From NCBI GenBank assembly GCA_902363665.1, contig CABJAW010000007.1, forward strand, positions 1 through 64,000: a stretch of DNA of 64,000 nucleotides, in the 5' to 3' direction. Under the pieces are notes generated by a model. That model worked only from the letters and a program-made list of their open reading frames with translations. It did no database searches and was not told where the DNA came from. The stretch comes from Lachnospiraceae bacterium. GTDB lineage: Bacteria; Bacillota; Clostridia; Lachnospirales; Lachnospiraceae. Of this stretch, positions 61,100-64,000 are shown in pieces; within the stretch, counting starts at the first letter, position 1, and every line of letters begins with the position of its first letter. A program made the translations under genes and the position numbers.

Positions 61100-61821
61100 G
61101 TATTTATATGTCAAGAGCCGAGTTGGAAGAAATCAGCGAAGGCTTGATAACAGCTTATGCTAATAAGTTTAGCAATCGAGTGATTCAATCCATCGACATA
61201 GAACATTTCATTACAGAATTTCTTATGTTACGAATTGAATACGCTTCTTTCGCAGAAGATGATGCAGGCAGGATTGGCTTTCTGGCAGATGGAGCAACAC
61301 CACTGCTGGTACATCAGGACGGAAAAATTATTCCCTTTGTTTTCCCGAAAGATACCATCGTACTTGATAAATTTCTTCTTGCTGAAAAGGAGCAGGGACG
61401 TCGCAGATTTACAATGGCACACGAAGCGTCACATCATATCTTGAGTAAGATGTATGCAATGCCGAGTGAAGGACGCTTTCATGCAGAGTATGACAGTGAG
61501 CGTAGTTATTCCAAAGAGGAACTGGCTCAGATGTTTGCGTCTGTTGAGTGGCAGGCAGATACAATGGGAGCTTCGCTTCTTATGCCGAGAAGAATTATTG
61601 AAAATGCCTTGGCGAAATATAATCAGTCAAATCCGATAAGAGTTTATGGCGATAATACCATTACTTCAAAGGATAAAGCAGTTATCCGCAGAATGGCAGC
61701 TTATATCGGAGTATCTTATACAGCCTTGGTTATCAGATTGAGAGATATGGGGCTATTTGAGTATCACAATATCCTTGAGTACATTTCCAATGAGTTAAAT
61801 CTGGGAGGTGTTTCTCAATGA
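61096..61821 (+). CDS. ImmA/IrrE-family metallopeptidase
   Basis: 241 residues from TTG 61096, or 237 from ATG 61108. The zinc motif is HEASH (His109, Glu110, His113) in TMAHEASHHIL, and a downstream EWQADTMGASLLMP supplies the third ligand. ImmA proteases cleave ICE repressors in ICEBs1 to trigger transfer. Together with the LexA-like protein it forms the likely induction switch. The next gene overlaps its stop by 4 bases. Confidence 0.92.
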   Translation: MSIYMSRAELEEISEGLITAYANKFSNRVIQSIDIEHFITEFLMLRIEYASFAEDDAGRIGFLADGATPLLVHQDGKIIPFVFPKDTIVLDKFLLAEKEQGRRRFTMAHEASHHILSKMYAMPSEGRFHAEYDSERSYSKEELAQMFASVEWQADTMGASLLMPRRIIENALAKYNQSNPIRVYGDNTITSKDKAVIRRMAAYIGVSYTALVIRLRDMGLFEYHNILEYISNELNLGGVSQ

Positions 61822-62066
61822 GGTTACAGACTCAGGTAGCACCTGAAATACAAAAGAGATTGCTTCTGTCAAGAGTGGAAGCTGAAAGTCTGAAAGAGCG
61901 TGATATTCTCTGCCCGACTTGTGGGTTCAGGATACAAAGAGTTTTTTCAGACGCAACCGGACATTTGAGTGTGAAGTGTCAGAAATGCAAGAATGTCCAT
62001 ATCTTAAATCTCGCTTACTTCCGCAGAATCCGCAGGAACGGATATGGCAGGAATTGCAGGCGATGA
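61818..62066 (+). CDS. Small zinc-ribbon protein (82 aa)
   Basis: 82 residues. ILCPTCGFRIQRVFSDATGHLSVKCQKCKN is a two-pair CxxC zinc ribbon like Com-family translation regulators, with a basic tail. Translation is coupled to ImmA by ATGA. Probably binds nucleic acid. Confidence 0.8.
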   Translation: MRLQTQVAPEIQKRLLLSRVEAESLKERDILCPTCGFRIQRVFSDATGHLSVKCQKCKNVHILNLAYFRRIRRNGYGRNCRR

Positions 62067-62139
62067 AGATTACAAGTAAATATCGAAACGATTTCTAATC
62101 GAGTAAGCGGAGATAAGCAATTTATTTGCTAAACTACCA

Positions 62140-62211
62140 AGCACCGTACGAAGCCGGATAAGTGAAGAATAGAAGTATTCTTTGCTGTCCAGATTCGACG
62201 GTGCTTTTTTT
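62140..62211 (+). terminator. Terminator after the ImmA operon
   Basis: AGCACCGT...ACGGTGCT arms (62140 and 62198 onwards) enclose a further AGAATA/TATTCT stem, followed by seven Ts. A second stem GTCTTTTCCC/GGGAAAGGAC (62250-62275) with TTTTA follows, so the gap may hold a small RNA. Confidence 0.7.
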
Positions 62212-62320
62212 GTTGCTGTTTTATTCGATTATGCTTCGTGCAGTATTAGGTCTTTTCCCTTACTTGGGAAAGGACTTTTATGTTTTATAACGCATGGCAG
62301 TGCCAGATAGCTGAGTACCC

Positions 62321-62373
62321 GTAATCTCCGAATTTTGAAACTTATCAATTTTTCAAAATTCAAAGGAGATTAC
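62321..62373 (+). promoter_or_regulatory. Hairpin sequestering the ribosome binding site of the sigma-like gene
   Basis: GTAATCTCC (62321-62329) pairs with GGAGATTAC (62365-62373), and GAATTTTGAAA (62330-62340) with TTTCAAAATTC (62351-62361). That is 20 perfect pairs with a three-base AAA bulge. The AAAGGAG of the next gene lies in the bulge and 3' arm, 4 bases before the ATG at 62378. Translation should be off until the stem is opened. Confidence 0.8.
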
Positions 62374-62377
62374 GGAA

Positions 62378-62965
62378 ATGACAAACAAACTTACATTAAC
62401 AGAACAAGAAGAATTATTTGCAAAGGATTGTAAACTGATAAACCTTAAATACGAATATAACGGTTATACCGGAGATGAGAAATGGGCAATTATTACGGAA
62501 TTATCTGTAAAAGAACTTTGGGAGAAGTATCCACTTGTTATAGAAAGATATTCTCCGTTTGTTCATCTTTCCATTGCACAGGGAGAGGTAATTAACGATG
62601 CAAACCGAAATGAGGACAAGTATGCAAAGAGAAGCAGTCGCACACTTGACTGCTATGGATATGACGATGAAATGTCCTCACAGTTCCATAAAGAGCTTGC
62701 CATTATGTTTGACGACCCATTTGAAAGAGCAGAGGAAGAAAGACTTGAACTGGAAAGAGAAGAATTACGCCAGTGTGAAATCAGGAAAGCAAGAATAGCA
62801 CTTTCAATGTTGCAGCCACTTCAAAGGGAACGCCTTATGAAGAATGTGTGCTGCGGTCTGAGTTCCAGAGCGATTGCAAAGCAGGAGGGCGTATATTACA
62901 GCTCCGTAGATAAGTCTATTGCAGCGGCAAAGAAAAACTTTATCAAATTTTATGAAAATCTCTGA
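62378..62965 (+). CDS. Sigma-70-like regulator of the ICE
   Basis: 195 residues. The C-terminus (ARIALSMLQPLQRERLMKNVCCGLSSRAIAKQEGVYYSSVDKSIAAAKKNF) is a region-4-like helix-turn-helix, and the N-terminal part is poorly matched to region 2. It is comparable to the Tn916 regulators next to xis. Translation is probably gated by the hairpin in its leader. The stop coincides with the start of the intergenic repeat. Confidence 0.75.
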   Translation: MTNKLTLTEQEELFAKDCKLINLKYEYNGYTGDEKWAIITELSVKELWEKYPLVIERYSPFVHLSIAQGEVINDANRNEDKYAKRSSRTLDCYGYDDEMSSQFHKELAIMFDDPFERAEEERLELEREELRQCEIRKARIALSMLQPLQRERLMKNVCCGLSSRAIAKQEGVYYSSVDKSIAAAKKNFIKFYENL

Positions 62966-63028
62966 TTTTGGGTGTGCATTTCAGCACCCTTTGTCCAAAT
63001 GAGTGAAGGGGTTATTTCATTCCGGATA
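62964..63028. repeat. Copy B of the intergenic repeat
   Basis: Begins GATTTTGGGTGTGCATTTCA at the stop codon of the sigma-like gene and ends ATTCCGGATA. It is nearly identical to 7148-7208. It contains the ACCCTT/AAGGGGT stem. Confidence 0.85.
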
Positions 63029-63064
63029 CGAATGACACTTTAAAAATTTGATTCTTGTGAGGTT

Positions 63065-63631
63065 ATGTATATGAAAGAAAAAATGATTTGTCGTGGGGAT
63101 TTATTCTACTATGACTTTGGAGATAACAGTGGTTCAGTACAAAGCGGAGAGCGTCCGGTGCTTGTCGTTCAGGCAGACGATTATAACCAGAATGCTCCAA
63201 CGATTATTGTTGCAGCGGTTACAAGTGTAATCAAGAAAAGATATTTGCCATCGCACATTATTCTTGGCGAGGAGTTTGGACTGAAGAAACCGTCAATGGT
63301 TCTTCTGGAGCAGATACGGACAGTCAATAGAGAAGATTTGCGTGAATACATAGGTACGGTAGATGACGATAAACTTTTCAGGCAGATAAACGCAACTTTG
63401 AAAAAGACTTTTGGACTTTGGGTTTACAAGCCGGAGGGGAAAGAAAATATTCGTTGTCTATGCCCGAAGTGCCTGAATGATTACATCCACAATCCGGACT
63501 ATATTGTAAGGCGACTTGACCCATTTGCAAAGCGAAAAGACAGATGTGATAAGTGTGATGGAGATGGTTGGGATTATGTTGTTACCGACAGATATTCATC
63601 AAAGAAAGAAAAGAGGTGCAAGAATGTCTAA
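63065..63631 (+). CDS. MazF/PemK-like protein with C-terminal zinc-finger
   Basis: 188 residues. The first 115 are MazF-like: ICRGDLFYYDFGDNSGSVQSGERPVLVVQ, PTIIVAAVTSVIKKRYLPSHI and KPSMVLLEQIRTVNREDL, with the expected Arg and Thr/Ser residues for RNA cleavage. An added tail has CLCPKC and a CDKCDGDGWDY motif resembling a DnaJ-type zinc finger. No antitoxin gene is adjacent. It may be a regulator rather than a free toxin. Confidence 0.85.
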   Translation: MYMKEKMICRGDLFYYDFGDNSGSVQSGERPVLVVQADDYNQNAPTIIVAAVTSVIKKRYLPSHIILGEEFGLKKPSMVLLEQIRTVNREDLREYIGTVDDDKLFRQINATLKKTFGLWVYKPEGKENIRCLCPKCLNDYIHNPDYIVRRLDPFAKRKDRCDKCDGDGWDYVVTDRYSSKKEKRCKNV

Positions 63632-63845
63632 TAGCAGTGTAAAGAAGCTGAGTTATAATGTACCTCTTTGGCATAAGCCTAATTTGTCGATTGAAGAAGC
63701 ATCTATATATTCCAATATTGGAACAGGAAAACTTTATGAAATGACGGAAAAGCAAGATTGCCCGTTTGTACTTTGGATAGGAAGCCGCCGAATGATAAAG
63801 CGAAAAATTTTTGAGGAATATATTGCAAATCAGTATTCTATTTAA
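63624..63845 (+). CDS. xis: Tn916-type excisionase
   Basis: 73 residues from ATG 63624, with AGAGGTG 7 bases upstream. The pattern YNVPLWHKPNLSIEEASIYSNIGTGKLYEM...FVLWIGSRRMIKRKIFEEYI is the winged helix of Tn916 Xis. It directs excision by the integrase, which must lie beyond the window. Confidence 0.88.
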   Translation: MSNSSVKKLSYNVPLWHKPNLSIEEASIYSNIGTGKLYEMTEKQDCPFVLWIGSRRMIKRKIFEEYIANQYSI

Positions 63846-63938
63846 TGAAAAAGTCAAATCTGCGATGAGCAAATTCGCATCGTTGGCTCAGCGTAGATTT
63901 TTAAGTATGCTGTAACCACGCAAAGGAGGTTACAGCAT

Positions 63939-64000
63939 ATGAACAACGAAAAAGATGAAACAATCTATAATGTCCCACTTTGGGAGAAAGTAATGCTTAC
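63939..64000 (+). CDS. Second excisionase-like gene (cut by window edge)
   Basis: Starts MNNEKDETIYNVPLWEKVMLT behind AAAGGAGG and is open to the window end. The YNVPLWEK block is shared with the preceding Xis and with Tn916 Xis, so this is a second Xis copy. Confidence 0.75.
   Translation, partial: MNNEKDETIYNVPLWEKVML

Larger units (their letters stand above)
4017..64000. mobile_element. Tn1549-like integrative conjugative element (partial)
   Basis: A coherent set of ICE genes fills this span: ParA/ParB, a methylase-SNF2 giant, MobC and relaxase, PcfB, VirD4, Maff2, VirB6-like, PrgI, VirB4, sortase, CHAP hydrolase, LexA-like repressor, ImmA, sigma-like factor and Tn916-type Xis. The order matches what I know of Tn1549-family ICEs. 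The left border is uncertain: it may lie at about 4.02-4.2 kb or inside the 3' part of lysS. The right border and integrase are beyond the window. The element carries chloramphenicol resistance and a defence-like island, and hosts a nested IME. No van genes are present. Confidence 0.85.

Noticed and set aside
1..64000. vanB resistance operon
   Set aside because: Expected as cargo in Tn1549 itself, but no ligase, VanX/VanY or VanS/VanR-like genes are present.

Overview
The window looks like the chromosome of a Gram-positive Clostridia member, probably Lachnospiraceae. That is inferred from gene content and a dusB-greA-lysS cluster; there is no rRNA to confirm it. Positions 1-4016 are ordinary chromosome: a small DUF6145-like gene, dusB, greA behind a consensus sigma-A promoter, and lysS with a C-terminal tRNA-binding extension. 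From about 4.0 kb to beyond the right edge lies one large integrative conjugative element (ICE) of the Tn1549-like type. Its integrase is not in view, but two Tn916-type excisionase genes sit at the right edge.

ICE layout. Left cargo: a VOC-family gene, a CatP-like chloramphenicol acetyltransferase and a zinc-ribbon repeat protein. Then a maintenance module (ParA, ParB) behind a structured leader, a 1416-residue thioester/CnaB surface adhesin, several small genes and a giant methylase/SNF2-helicase gene. Then the conjugation module: DUF3991/toprim protein, DUF3846, a likely oriT, DUF3789, MobC, relaxase, PcfB, ArdC-like protein, VirD4, Maff2, VirB6-like, PrgI, VirB4, sortase B and a lytic transglycosylase/CHAP hydrolase. 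Next is a defence-like cargo island: an XRE regulator, two unrecognised proteins, PglZ, a short BrxL, a zinc-knuckle protein, a cysteine desulfurase, a WYL regulator and a YhcG/DUF1016 nuclease flanked by repeated palindromes. The right end holds regulation: a LexA-like repressor with its operator, ImmA protease, a sigma-like factor whose ribosome binding site is buried in a hairpin, a MazF-like protein and the excisionases.

The SNF2 gene is split by a second element, a 13,026-bp integrative mobilizable element (IME, 20448-33473). It has its own large serine recombinase, MobA/MobL relaxase and RSF1010-like oriT. Its ends are visible: a GA core on both sides and imperfect inverted termini. Removing it restores a 2393-codon reading frame. 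It carries an agr-type quorum-sensing locus with a clear autoinducer peptide gene, a 26-residue amphipathic peptide gene, a lipoprotein gene, a RelE-type toxin-antitoxin pair and an IS630-family insertion.

Most interesting points: (1) a PglZ-BrxL operon with no DNA methyltransferase but with a cysteine desulfurase and a zinc-knuckle partner, possibly a BREX-like system that depends on sulfur or a decayed one; (2) a TnpV gene overprinted in another frame inside the disordered linker of the SNF2 gene; (3) the nested IME with an agr system; (4) a 20-bp hairpin that sequesters the ribosome binding site of the ICE sigma-like gene.
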